Shown here: piece after piece, positions 37,088 through 45,606 of the stretch
Numbering within the stretch: the first letter of the stretch is position 1
Layout of the letters: each line of letters starts with the position of its first letter
DNA from: Erwinia endophytica
GTDB taxonomy: Bacteria > Pseudomonadota > Gammaproteobacteria > Enterobacterales > Enterobacteriaceae
Reading direction: 5' to 3'
NCBI RefSeq assembly: GCF_009295515.1
Contig: NZ_RQVV01000026.1
Coordinates: 1 to 64,000 of the forward strand
DNA length: 64,000 nt
Notes under the pieces: generated by a model
The model's input: only the letters and a program-made list of their open reading frames with translations
The model's database searches: none
What the model was told of the DNA's origin: nothing
Made by a program: the position numbers and the translations under genes

Positions 37088-38998
37088 TTATAACCGGCTT
37101 AAACAATCCATCGCCACCGCTTTGAAACTGGCGAAATCCTTGCTATCGCGCAGCCGCGTCATCGCCCTTTCGCGCATAAAGGTGACGAACAAATCGTAGA
37201 TCGCCATGGCTTCTTCGTACTCGGTTTTACTGATAGCCAACAGGAAAATCACATAGGCCGTTTCTTCTCCCCAGGCAATTCCCTGCGGAGCCAGCACGGT
37301 ATAAACCACGGTTTTTTTCGCCAACAATCCCAGTGAGTGAGGCAATGCAATCCCCTCGCCCAACATGGTGCTGACTATCGCCTCACGCTCCTCGACGGAA
37401 GGATAAAAATCCCGATCCACGACCTCTTCATCCTCCAGTTGATCGCACAGCATGCGAAACAGCTCAGTCTGACTCATCGGCTGGTCAATAATGCGAAAGT
37501 GGCTGGCATCAAAGAATTTTCCCAGCATATAAGGCCGGGTGCGATCCACCAGCACCAGTTTGCCTATCTGCTCCAATTGAAACTCGGTCGGAAACGGTGA
37601 CATCACCACCACCGGTTTGTCCTTCTCACTCAGCCGCGTGGTCGAGATAACAAAGTCTTCTTCAATACTTTCATACTGCTCGTACTCACGCAGTGAAACA
37701 ATATTACTGACGATTACCTGCGGATACTTGCGCATCAGTATCGCCTGAATCATCCGTACCGTAGAGTTGCCGGTATCACACACCAGCAGGATCTGCGGAT
37801 GACGCTGATAACCAACGTTATAGTGACGCTCCAGCCCAACGCCAATATGTAACACGAGGAACCCAATTTCATTCTCGCTGATCACGTAAGGGGTATATTT
37901 CCCCCAACTGGAGACCGCCGCCAGGGTCACATCATAAGCCATCGGATAATGCTGCTTGATATTCGCCAGCAGCGGATTGGGAATGTTGATCTGGTAGCGC
38001 ACCCGGGTAATCATCGTCTTGATGTGCGTCAGCAGGTCCGCCCGCAGTTGCGCATCGTTTTGCAAATTGAAGTTATAGTGCGTGTTGATGTAGCTGAGGA
38101 TGTAATTGACCAGCGATTCACCATCATCGGGGCTGATGGCGCTGGGGGCGATGTCCTCAATTCGCCGGGCGGCAATATTCACCCGCAAGTACGCTTCTTC
38201 CGAGGGGGAAATCGCTTTGCCGGTGATGGGCCGCAGCAGGTTAATGATATGCCTGGCGGCATCACGGACATCACCGTCGACATCTTCCGCGCTGAAGTCC
38301 GATAGCGGATAACCTTCGCTGATGCGCCGTACCGCCACCGCGCAGTAGAGGCGCAAATAAAACTCGCTATCATCGCTCACCCGGATGTTAAAGCGGCTCA
38401 GGCACTGGTGCAACAACGGCTGGAGCCTGTCCAGCATGCCGCGGTTGAGCGCTTCCAGCTTGAGCAACGGATCTTCGCTGTCCTCCTGGGCAATCTGATA
38501 CATCAAATCCGTCAGGCAGGTACGGATCGACACTTCACTGCCAAACAGCTTCATGCCATAACGCGGCTTGGTTTCAATCGCCAGTTGATAACGTGCCAGC
38601 CACTCTCTCACTTCAGCCATATCACTTTGCAACGTAGCGCGACTCACAAACCACTCATCGGCCAGATCTTCCAGCTTCAGGGAAAAAGCTGAAGTGAGAA
38701 AACGGGTTAACAGGTAACGTACGCGAGCGACCGATGTGCGCGGAATACGCAGCTGGGAGGGCGCCTGCTGCTGCAGCAAGCGGTAGCGGGAAGCATCTTC
38801 AATTTTGATCTGGTAACCTTCGCCACGATTCAGCACAAAGCGCACGCCGTGGTCAGACAGCAATTCATTCAGGGTGGTGATGTCGGTACGCACGGTGCGC
38901 GTGGACACCGCAAAACGTCGCGCCAGTTCATCCTGGGGCAACGTCTCGTTTTGTAACATTTCAAACAGTTGCGCAAGGCGTTGGTTAGGGAATCTCAA
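37088..38998 (-). CDS. BglG/MtlR-type transcriptional activator with PRD, EIIB and EIIA domains
   Basis: The 636-residue regulator has an N-terminal winged HTH (residues 1-60, with LPQDELARRFAVSTRTVRTDI) and a second HTH-like part (about 85-150). Two PTS regulation domains follow (about 180-390), then an EIIB-like domain with LLVCDTGNSTVRM (about 405) and an EIIA-like domain with GIALPHS carrying a candidate phosphorylated His (about 555). It is thus a DNA-binding activator, not an RNA antiterminator. The best start is TTG 38998 with AGGAG 5 bases upstream; no ATG fits. It closes the minus-strand amino-sugar-acid operon and probably controls it through the palindrome near 46055. Confidence 0.88.
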   Translation of the reverse strand: MRFPNQRLAQLFEMLQNETLPQDELARRFAVSTRTVRTDITTLNELLSDHGVRFVLNRGEGYQIKIEDASRYRLLQQQAPSQLRIPRTSVARVRYLLTRFLTSAFSLKLEDLADEWFVSRATLQSDMAEVREWLARYQLAIETKPRYGMKLFGSEVSIRTCLTDLMYQIAQEDSEDPLLKLEALNRGMLDRLQPLLHQCLSRFNIRVSDDSEFYLRLYCAVAVRRISEGYPLSDFSAEDVDGDVRDAARHIINLLRPITGKAISPSEEAYLRVNIAARRIEDIAPSAISPDDGESLVNYILSYINTHYNFNLQNDAQLRADLLTHIKTMITRVRYQINIPNPLLANIKQHYPMAYDVTLAAVSSWGKYTPYVISENEIGFLVLHIGVGLERHYNVGYQRHPQILLVCDTGNSTVRMIQAILMRKYPQVIVSNIVSLREYEQYESIEEDFVISTTRLSEKDKPVVVMSPFPTEFQLEQIGKLVLVDRTRPYMLGKFFDASHFRIIDQPMSQTELFRMLCDQLEDEEVVDRDFYPSVEEREAIVSTMLGEGIALPHSLGLLAKKTVVYTVLAPQGIAWGEETAYVIFLLAISKTEYEEAMAIYDLFVTFMRERAMTRLRDSKDFASFKAVAMDCLSRL

Positions 38999-39082
38999 GT
39001 CTGCTCCTGTAGATAAATAAATCAAATCGGGCGGATAAGAGGGGGGACCTCACTGTGCGGATTTTATCCGCCCATAACCAGA

Positions 39083-40228
39083 TTACGGTGTTAACACCAA
39101 TTGCGAAGGTGCACCCACCGCGGTGTAATCATCAGCAAACGACAACGCGCCACTGGCAGCATCAACGTGAAAACGGGTGATGTTATCGCTGCGTTGGTTC
39201 AGCGCATACAACGTCTTACCATCCGGTGACAACGTCAAGGTGCGGGTATAATCGCCACGCGTCCAGACATCGTCCTGGTGGCTCAGCGTCCCGTTGGTTG
39301 CAATAACAAAATGCGCAATGCTGTTATGCAAACGGTTCGCCACATAAAGGTTTTTACCCTGCTTATCGATAACCAACCCGGCTGCAAAACTGGTGCCCTT
39401 ATACCCCGCCGGCAACGCCGAAACCGTCGCCGCCTCGCTTAACGTCCCGGTTTTGGCATTAAACAAATAATGCGTCAGAGTCGATGCCTCTTCATTAATC
39501 AGATACAAAGACTTACCGTCAGGACGGAACACAAAGTGCCGCGGTCCTGCCCCGGCGGAAGACGCGGCAATCCACGCGGGCTTGTTGGCCAGCAGCTTAC
39601 CATCTCGACTCAGACGATACTGGTAGATACGGTCCAGTCCCAGATCGGTGGAGAAAACAAACTTGCCGGAAGGATCGCTGGCGATCATATGCGCGTGTGG
39701 CCCGTTATGATCGCTGACGGCAAAACTGCCTTCCACTGCCGCTGCCGGTTTAGCCGCGCCTGCCGGCCCCTGATCCTGCTGAGTATCACTGGCCTCTGCC
39801 AGACGGCCGTCGGCCATCACCGGCAATACGGCTTTGCTACCGCTAACATAGTTCGCCACCAGCAGGAATTTACCGTCAGGCGTCAGGGAAAGATAGACCG
39901 GTCCTGCCCCTTGCGAACTGACCTGATTAAGCATTTTCAGGCTGCCATCCTCATTGATGGCATAAGCCACTACCACACCCTTCTCACTCTCGCTGGCGAC
40001 ATACAACGTCTTCCCTCGCGCATCGACCGTCAGTTGAGCCGGATTCGGCAAGTTGCTGACCCGTGTTTTATCACTCAGCGCGCCGTTTTCGGGATTAACG
40101 TGGAAACGGTACACACCTTCACCGTTAGGGTTGTAAGTACCAACATAAGCATACTGCGCCTGGGCGGCCAGGGGAGCCGTCGCCATCAGGACTAAAGACA
40201 TTGCGGATATCAAAGACCAGTTACGCAT
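39083..40228 (-). CDS. Periplasmic lactonase, 7-bladed beta-propeller (Pgl/YbhE-like)
   Basis: The 381-residue protein has a signal peptide (residues 1-24, ending LAAQA) and a seven-bladed propeller of the cytosolic 6-phosphogluconolactonase type: YAYVGTYNPNGEGVYRF, LPNPAQLTVDARGKTLYVASE, SDHNGPHAHMIASDPSGKFVF, GAGPRHFVFRPDGKSLYLINE and SPDGKTLYALN. GNPHAH-like NGPHAH is the conserved active-site region. Export is unusual for this family. In this operon it would open an aldonolactone, probably an amino-sugar lactone, before uptake. GAGGAG precedes ATG 40228. Confidence 0.87.
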   Translation of the reverse strand: MRNWSLISAMSLVLMATAPLAAQAQYAYVGTYNPNGEGVYRFHVNPENGALSDKTRVSNLPNPAQLTVDARGKTLYVASESEKGVVVAYAINEDGSLKMLNQVSSQGAGPVYLSLTPDGKFLLVANYVSGSKAVLPVMADGRLAEASDTQQDQGPAGAAKPAAAVEGSFAVSDHNGPHAHMIASDPSGKFVFSTDLGLDRIYQYRLSRDGKLLANKPAWIAASSAGAGPRHFVFRPDGKSLYLINEEASTLTHYLFNAKTGTLSEAATVSALPAGYKGTSFAAGLVIDKQGKNLYVANRLHNSIAHFVIATNGTLSHQDDVWTRGDYTRTLTLSPDGKTLYALNQRSDNITRFHVDAASGALSFADDYTAVGAPSQLVLTP

Positions 40229-40290
40229 GGTACTCCTCGCTCAAAGGATAAACATCAGAAGTGGCGGGCAAAACGCCCGCCAGGAAAAGG

Positions 40291-41031
40291 CTACCCCACC
40301 CTTTTTTTGGTCATTGCCAGCAGGGCGCTGACATCGGCCGGGCGGGTATGACCCGTCGCTTTATCGATTATCGAACTGTAGATATGCGGTATTATCTTGC
40401 TGACACCGGCGTTCAACGCGATTTGCAGGATTGCTTCATAGTTCTGCAGATCGATACCGCCGGTAGGCTCCAGCCAGAAGTCCTGTTCTGCGCAGGCTTT
40501 TGCCACCGCTTTAAACTCATCAATGGCTTTCAGTCCGCCCATTGGGAAATATTTCACCGAGCTGCCGCCCATGTCTTTCAGCATGGCGATAGCCGTTTCA
40601 ACCGGTACGATACCGTCAGCGGCTTTTGCGCTGAGCGGCCCGGTAGAGATCTTGACCATACCTGGCGTACCAGTTGGTGAAATCAATCCATTTACCACGG
40701 TCTGATCCTGCCCCAGCAATGCACGACTGGTCGCCACACCGGTGAATACCTGGTTCACATGCTGTGGCTGTATTTCAGCAGAGATGGCGCTGACCATCGC
40801 TGACTGGTTTGGATCACCCGCGCCCAGACCAACCGACAGCGCATTATCGATAAGTCGGGCATAGTCACGCATATCCGCCACCGCGCTCGCCACACTGTCA
40901 TAGTTTTTCGACAGCACGCCAACCAACACATGGCCTTCCGCCGCTTGCCAGATCTCACGGGCGTTATCTTTCGAACCGGCCAGCACATTCAAACACACCC
41001 GGTCCTGGTAAAATTTTGGGGTCAGCGTCAT
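40291..41031 (-). CDS. dgaF: KDPG-type 2-dehydro-3-deoxy-phosphogluconate aldolase (DgaF family)
   Basis: DgaF-type aldolases split 2-keto-3-deoxy-6-phosphogluconate to pyruvate and glyceraldehyde-3-phosphate. The 246-residue barrel has the Schiff-base Lys in SVKYFPMGG (about residue 162) and PTGGIDLQNYEAI (about 188). The start is ATG 41031, overlapping the DgaE-like stop by 4 bases (ATGA). The order after the ammonia lyase is as in Salmonella's D-glucosaminate operon. Gene symbol is by family and context. Confidence 0.87.
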   Translation of the reverse strand: MTLTPKFYQDRVCLNVLAGSKDNAREIWQAAEGHVLVGVLSKNYDSVASAVADMRDYARLIDNALSVGLGAGDPNQSAMVSAISAEIQPQHVNQVFTGVATSRALLGQDQTVVNGLISPTGTPGMVKISTGPLSAKAADGIVPVETAIAMLKDMGGSSVKYFPMGGLKAIDEFKAVAKACAEQDFWLEPTGGIDLQNYEAILQIALNAGVSKIIPHIYSSIIDKATGHTRPADVSALLAMTKKRVG

Positions 41032-42149
41032 GCGTTTTTCTCTCCTGATAACAACGATTTGATACAAACAAAAATGGTGTTCAATTGCTCAACTGACACG
41101 CTGCGGACATCCACCTCCACAATCCCTTCGTTGGCCTTGTAACCCCGGAAGTAAATCGCGATGTCACCCATTTTCAACGCCTGCACCACCTCACCGGTTG
41201 TGATGCCGATCAGCGCTTCGTCAAAATGAATTTCCGCTCGCGCGATGTCACGGCCCGCGGCATCCCACACTACGCGTGCGCTGATGCCGTTCAGAGCATT
41301 CAGGTTATCGATAAACGGCGTCATTTTTTCCACCATCTGCGCACCGGAAACCTTTTCCTGCACCAGATAATTTTCAATCGCCTGGGTCAGGCCAAGAATG
41401 CCCTCCTTACCCACCTTCATCGCCCGGCCGATACCCATTGATTGCCGTTTCACCCATTCGACATAGCGTTTACGCCCCATCACCAGCCCGCTGGTTGGTC
41501 CTTCAATGGCCTTGGCGCCACTGTAAATAACCAGATCAGCGCCATACTGGTAGTAGCACTGCAGATCTTCTTCGGCGGCAGCATCCACAATCAGCGGTAC
41601 GCCGTGCTTACGGGCGACAACCGCGGCCTGTTCAACGCTGAGATGGCTTTTCTGCACGCAGTGGTGGGATTTGATGTAAAGAATGGCCGCTGTCTGTGGC
41701 GTGATGGCGGCAGAAAGTTGATCAGCAGAACATTCGTTGGCGTAACCGGCCTCTACCAGCCGCCCGCCGCCCATCGCTACCATTGTGCCCACCGGCGCGC
41801 CAAAGTTAACGTTGTGGCCCTTCGGCAGCACGATGTCATGCGGCACGGTCAGCGGCGCGGAGTGCAAGTTTTCCAACAACCAGTCGTCGTCTTTTACGAT
41901 AACAGCCGCGACGGACTGGGCGATGCCGGCGGAAGCGCAGGACACCACTACCGCGTCTTCACAGCCCAATAAATTAGCGATGTAAGCACCGGTCTTGTTA
42001 ACCAGATCTTTGATTTCAAAATAGTGATTGAGACCGTATTTCACCGTCTCGACCACATCCGCGGACGGAGTGGATACACCAAGGATAGTCATGCGGCCGG
42101 AGGCATTAATAACCTGTTTTAAGCCATATTTTTCATAGATCGAAGACAT
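41028..42149 (-). CDS. dgaE: DgaE-family PLP-dependent ammonia lyase
   Basis: DgaE removes ammonia from D-glucosaminate-6-phosphate, giving 2-keto-3-deoxy-6-phosphogluconate. The 373-residue protein belongs to the SelA-like fold-type I group. The PLP Lys is in LVIYSGAKAIEGPTSG (about residue 209), and the opening KQVINASGRMTILG is typical. The frame opens 6 codons earlier, but MSSIYEKYGL at ATG 42149 fits the family start. It overlaps the amidohydrolase gene by 17 bases, so the two are coupled. Confidence 0.88.
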   Translation of the reverse strand: MSSIYEKYGLKQVINASGRMTILGVSTPSADVVETVKYGLNHYFEIKDLVNKTGAYIANLLGCEDAVVVSCASAGIAQSVAAVIVKDDDWLLENLHSAPLTVPHDIVLPKGHNVNFGAPVGTMVAMGGGRLVEAGYANECSADQLSAAITPQTAAILYIKSHHCVQKSHLSVEQAAVVARKHGVPLIVDAAAEEDLQCYYQYGADLVIYSGAKAIEGPTSGLVMGRKRYVEWVKRQSMGIGRAMKVGKEGILGLTQAIENYLVQEKVSGAQMVEKMTPFIDNLNALNGISARVVWDAAGRDIARAEIHFDEALIGITTGEVVQALKMGDIAIYFRGYKANEGIVEVDVRSVSVEQLNTIFVCIKSLLSGEKNA

Positions 42150-43266
42150 GATGCTTTTTCCCTTCATCGGTAATAAACCACTGCCCGCTTACCACGGCGA
42201 CCAGTGGCATCAGTTGTTTCTCACCTGTGACCGACACGCCTTCGGAGTCAGTAAACAGACACGTTTCTTCTTTGACGTCAAAAATAGTCAGGTCCGCGTC
42301 ATAACCCACTGCCAGTCGTCCTTTATCGTGCAGCCGCAAACCTGCCGCCGCATTGACCGTCACACAGTCAATGATTTGAGGCAGCGTCATGCCTACACTG
42401 AAGAATTTGGACATCACATGGGCCAGGGTATACACCGGACCATTGAGACGATTGCGGCAATAAATATCAGAGCTGATGGTATGCGGCAGGATCCCCTGCG
42501 CGATGGCGACTCGCGCCACTTCGAAGCTGAAGCTGGCGGTGCCATGACCAATATCCAGACGAACACCGCGCTGCAAAGCCCGGCTGATCGAGGCTCTGAG
42601 TTCGCCGGCTGGCGTCAGAATACGATTAGGCTTACCGTTATAGCAGTGGGTAATGATGTCGCCACTGCTCAGTAGATCGGCGATTTCATCCAGATCGGGC
42701 GGATTATTGCCGATATGCACCATCAGCGGTAAATCGCCGTTTTCGTGCTGGATCTCTTTTGCGCAGTTCAGCGGTTTAATGCCGTTCGCACCAACCACGC
42801 TGCTGCTCATCCGGGCCTTAATACCAATGATGAATCCCGGCAGGCGCTGTATAGCATCACGCACACCCACCTTATCGATCTGGTTCATATCCGCCAGTTC
42901 GTTCTGCGTAACAATACCCGTACGGGAAATATTCAACAGGGCATAAACCTGGGTACTGGCGCTACGGGTGAGCTGATAAAAATCATCAACATCGTTCGCG
43001 CCAGTGCTGCCGGCATCCACCACCGTGGTGACGCCTGTCGCCACCCCGATTTTGTCCGCTTCATCGTGATAAATGGGCGATTTGGGATAGCAGTGCACAT
43101 GGGAATCGATCCACCCCGCGCTCAGCCAGTAACGTCCGGCGAGATCGCGCTCTTGCACGGCATGGCCTTTTACCTCACCCAGCGCGGCAATTTTACCGCC
43201 GTGGATGGCGATATCAGTCAAGCTGCCGTCAGACAGTCGTGCCCGGCGGATGATCAGATCAAACAT
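42133..43266 (-). CDS. Amidohydrolase/deacetylase-family metallohydrolase
   Basis: The 377-residue protein has an amidohydrolase barrel between two halves of a beta-sandwich. Metal ligands are HVH in DSHVHCYP (about residue 55), the probable carboxylated Lys in GFIIGIKARM (about 147), His in MVHIGNN, His in ITHCYNG and Asp or His in LDIGHGT (about 265). Homologues sit in DgaE/DgaF-type operons of Firmicutes and enterobacteria. In this setting it should remove an N-acyl group from an amino-sugar acid or act on a related amide. AGGAG precedes ATG 43266. Confidence 0.85.
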   Translation of the reverse strand: MFDLIIRRARLSDGSLTDIAIHGGKIAALGEVKGHAVQERDLAGRYWLSAGWIDSHVHCYPKSPIYHDEADKIGVATGVTTVVDAGSTGANDVDDFYQLTRSASTQVYALLNISRTGIVTQNELADMNQIDKVGVRDAIQRLPGFIIGIKARMSSSVVGANGIKPLNCAKEIQHENGDLPLMVHIGNNPPDLDEIADLLSSGDIITHCYNGKPNRILTPAGELRASISRALQRGVRLDIGHGTASFSFEVARVAIAQGILPHTISSDIYCRNRLNGPVYTLAHVMSKFFSVGMTLPQIIDCVTVNAAAGLRLHDKGRLAVGYDADLTIFDVKEETCLFTDSEGVSVTGEKQLMPLVAVVSGQWFITDEGKKHHVFDL

Positions 43267-43308
43267 GACAAACTCCTGTATTACCGGATGCTCAACACAT
43301 CCATCGAC

Positions 43309-43336
43309 GCGGTTTACCCCACCGCGGGTAAACCGC
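43309..43336. other. Stable hairpin between transporter and enzyme genes of the operon
   Basis: An 11-bp perfect stem GCGGTTTACCC/GGGTAAACCGC with a 6-base loop fills the 78-bp gap between the DUF4310 and amidohydrolase genes. No T-run follows on the minus strand. It could set an RNA-processing or partial-termination point that separates expression of membrane and enzyme genes. Confidence 0.6.
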
Positions 43337-43344
43337 TTGTGACC

Positions 43345-43989
43345 TCAGAGTGCGACCGGGAAAATAGCCCCCAGCAGCATTGCGCCCAGAATGGCGCCAC
43401 CGGTAATGGGTTTGTTCCAGAGATAAAACAACAGCGCCCCAGCCAGTGAACCCAGACCAATCGGGATCGAGGCCGTCATCGCCGACAGGATAATCAATGG
43501 TCCGAGGAAACGGCCGGAGGAGTTGCCAGCCCCCATCATCACATCGGCCCCGTAGGTGGAGTCGCTATTATTAATGGTGAATTTACGCGCCAGGATAATC
43601 ACATAACCAATCGCTACGCCCAGCACCAACCCTGTCACCAGTGAGGCGGCAAAGTTCGCTACCGGGTAGACAATACCCGCCCCCAACAGCAGAGCGGGTA
43701 CGCCCAGACCAATACCGGTCTGAATAGCACCACCGATATCGAGGATCCCCACCAGCGACCCTTCAATAATACGGGCAAACAGAAAGCTGGCTCCGAAGGC
43801 GGCCACCGCACCGTAGACCCCTGTTTCCATGCCGGAACGCAGCATTGAAACAAACGCCACTTCATTAAACGCGCCCAACCCATAGACGTAGTACATGTGC
43901 GTACCCGCGAACACACCGGCAGAGAGCAACCCGACAAAAATCGGGAAAGACCAGTCGGCATACCAGAAACCGCTTTTTGATGCTTCCAT
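43345..43989 (-). CDS. DUF4310-family membrane protein, putative transporter subunit
   Basis: The 214-residue integral membrane protein has about six hydrophobic segments (residues 14-36, 40-58, 60-80, 85-110, 112-135, 165-212) and many Gly. It starts MEASKSGFWYADWSFPIFVG and has the GADVMMGAGNSSGRFLGPL loop, which is also hydrophilic enough to be a substrate site. This matches the DUF4310 family by position and pattern. AGAGGAG precedes ATG 43989. With DUF4311 it probably forms the membrane part of an uncharacterised transporter. Confidence 0.8.
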   Translation of the reverse strand: MEASKSGFWYADWSFPIFVGLLSAGVFAGTHMYYVYGLGAFNEVAFVSMLRSGMETGVYGAVAAFGASFLFARIIEGSLVGILDIGGAIQTGIGLGVPALLLGAGIVYPVANFAASLVTGLVLGVAIGYVIILARKFTINNSDSTYGADVMMGAGNSSGRFLGPLIILSAMTASIPIGLGSLAGALLFYLWNKPITGGAILGAMLLGAIFPVAL

Positions 43990-44002
43990 TTTTAGGCTCC
44001 TC

Positions 44003-44779
44003 TTATTTACCGCTCAGGGTGTTGTGGATAATCTCCAGCCAACCGGGGACGCCCAGTTGGAAGGACTGCAGCATTTTCATATCGAAACCGCGGAAGAAGC
44101 CGCTGAGAACAAAGAGCAGCACAATAGCCAGCATCATCACCCTGGTGACTTTGTTCCAGCCACTCTCTTCCACCCCTTTACCGATCAGGATACCCAGCAC
44201 CAACCCGGGTACGGCGTTCCCCATGATCAATTGCGCCAGTCCGCCAAAGATGGTGGCCCAGAAACCGGATTTCTTGCCGGCATCGATAGCCGCCAGCCAG
44301 AAGATAACCGGCATCACAGTGTTAACCAGCAGGTTAGCCGCAGGGACCAGTACTTTAACCGCCGTCACCTGCAAAGCCGCCGGAACCGCCGACGCTGTAG
44401 AGTTAAGAAAAGCGACCACGATCATGCCGATGATGCCGCAGGCAAACGCCATTTTTTTCGGATTGTGCAGCGTTTCAGCCACATTACGGTTTTTCACCAT
44501 CAACGCGGCGACGCCCCAATGTGGGATAATGCGGTGATCAACATCCTGAGTGAACGAACCCGCCGCAACAGAAGAAGCCCAGGCGTTAAAAAAGAACCCC
44601 AGACCAAATGAGAAGTGAGAAGCCGGATCGCCTTCACAGGAATTCAGTTCACCCAGTGTACGAAACGCTCCCATCCCCTGTGTCGTTGGTGCATGAAACA
44701 TGCGCGCAGCGCCTGCGCCAACACCCACACCGACCAGACCGCCGATAATGAGCGATTTAAAGAGAATAATTAAAAACAT
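44003..44779 (-). CDS. DUF4311-family membrane protein, putative transporter subunit
   Basis: The 258-residue integral membrane protein has about six membrane segments. An N-terminal span (residues 2-24) is followed by a conserved hydrophilic loop with ARMFHAPTTQGMGAFRTLGELNSCEGDPASHFSFG (key parts RMFHAPTTQGMGAFRT and NSCEGDPASHFSFG), then helices from residue 70 on. A Cys-Glu-Gly-Asp cluster is notable. AAGGAAAG precedes ATG 44779. It is always paired with DUF4310 in such operons; function is unproven. Confidence 0.8.
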   Translation of the reverse strand: MFLIILFKSLIIGGLVGVGVGAGAARMFHAPTTQGMGAFRTLGELNSCEGDPASHFSFGLGFFFNAWASSVAAGSFTQDVDHRIIPHWGVAALMVKNRNVAETLHNPKKMAFACGIIGMIVVAFLNSTASAVPAALQVTAVKVLVPAANLLVNTVMPVIFWLAAIDAGKKSGFWATIFGGLAQLIMGNAVPGLVLGILIGKGVEESGWNKVTRVMMLAIVLLFVLSGFFRGFDMKMLQSFQLGVPGWLEIIHNTLSGK

Positions 44780-44828
44780 CAGTCTTTCCTTTCAGGCTTA
44801 CGCCAACGTTTTTTAATCATGGTTATTG

Positions 44829-44844
44829 CTGCCCTTACGGGCAG
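44829..44844. other. Small hairpin between DUF4312 and DUF4311 genes
   Basis: CTGCCC/GGGCAG stem with loop TTAC, in the 69-base gap between the two genes. No T-run follows. It may stabilise one side of the transcript. Confidence 0.4.
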
Positions 44845-44848
44845 GGCT

Positions 44849-45145
44849 TTATTGCGTGATGAAATCGACTTTATCAACATCGATAACGCTCACGATGACG
44901 GTAACCTCCAGCTCAATGCTGTAACTCCGTCGCTCTCTCGCCAGGAAGAAAAACAAAAACTTCTCCGTCCTGACGCCCTCCCGCGCCTGAACCACTTTTA
45001 CATCCTGTGGTTCAATGCGCAGCAGAACCTTGTTGGTCGATTTCAGTAGCGTGTTCTGTACCCGGCTAAGAGCGTCGGAAAAGGCTCTGGCTTTACTGTC
45101 GCCCTTGCCACTGACCTTCACCGTGGTAGTGAATTGCTCTTTCAT
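44849..45145 (-). CDS. DUF4312-family small cytoplasmic protein
   Basis: The 98-residue protein begins MKEQFTTTVKVSGKGDSKARAFSDALSRVQ, has basic and hydrophobic strands in the middle (KVLLRIEPQDVKVVQ) and a hydrophobic final strand (YSIELEVTVIVSVIDV). No membrane helix or signal is seen. It belongs by pattern and position to DUF4312. It may be a soluble partner of the DUF4310/DUF4311 membrane proteins. It starts 3 bases after the preceding gene's stop. Confidence 0.78.
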   Translation of the reverse strand: MKEQFTTTVKVSGKGDSKARAFSDALSRVQNTLLKSTNKVLLRIEPQDVKVVQAREGVRTEKFLFFFLARERRSYSIELEVTVIVSVIDVDKVDFITQ

Positions 45146-45148
45146 CGA

Positions 45149-45511
45149 TCAGGCACCATGCTTCTTAATCCACGCCTGCACCAGACGCTCACCCAGCTCT
45201 TCTTTGTCCATAAAACCGAAACCCAGGACCGTTGCCCCTTCATTAATGGCGGTCACCCCTTCATCAATGGAGCGCATGCCGTATTTCGCTTTATAGCCAT
45301 GCTTGTTCTGTGCGGTGATAGCCCCTGCGCCGCCGCTACCACAGAAAGAAATACCAAAAGAGGCGCCTTCCGCTTTCATTGCGTCGCCCAATTTCATGTC
45401 TGCGGCCACGCCCGGTACCACCACCGCTTTTCCGCCTGCTTTCTCCACGCCGGCAGCCACTTTCTGACCTTTCCCTAAACGATCGCCGATAACTACGATG
45501 ACTTGTGACAT
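45149..45511 (-). CDS. Glycine-rich SFCGS-family protein
   Basis: The 120-residue alpha/beta protein starts MSQVIVVIGDRLGKGQKVAAG, like a Rossmann or EIIB-type fold, and contains the signature GISFCGSGGAGAIT (about residues 52-65) with one Cys. It then has KYGMRSIDEGVTAINEGATVLGFGFMD. The Cys in a Gly-rich loop recalls the phospho-Cys loop of PTS EIIB proteins, but that is inference. AAGGA lies before ATG 45511. Second gene of the operon. Confidence 0.78.
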   Translation of the reverse strand: MSQVIVVIGDRLGKGQKVAAGVEKAGGKAVVVPGVAADMKLGDAMKAEGASFGISFCGSGGAGAITAQNKHGYKAKYGMRSIDEGVTAINEGATVLGFGFMDKEELGERLVQAWIKKHGA

Positions 45512-45606
45512 GTGCTTTTCCTTAATTTATTGGGGTTTCAATTTTTATGGCGAGTGGAATGCCTTTCGCTACAACATCGGATCTGTAGGTGCGCTCATTC
45601 GCTCCG

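Noticed and set aside
43895-44611. 238-codon plus-strand frame rich in His and Gln
   Set aside because: Antisense to the DUF4310/DUF4311 genes, with shadow-frame composition.
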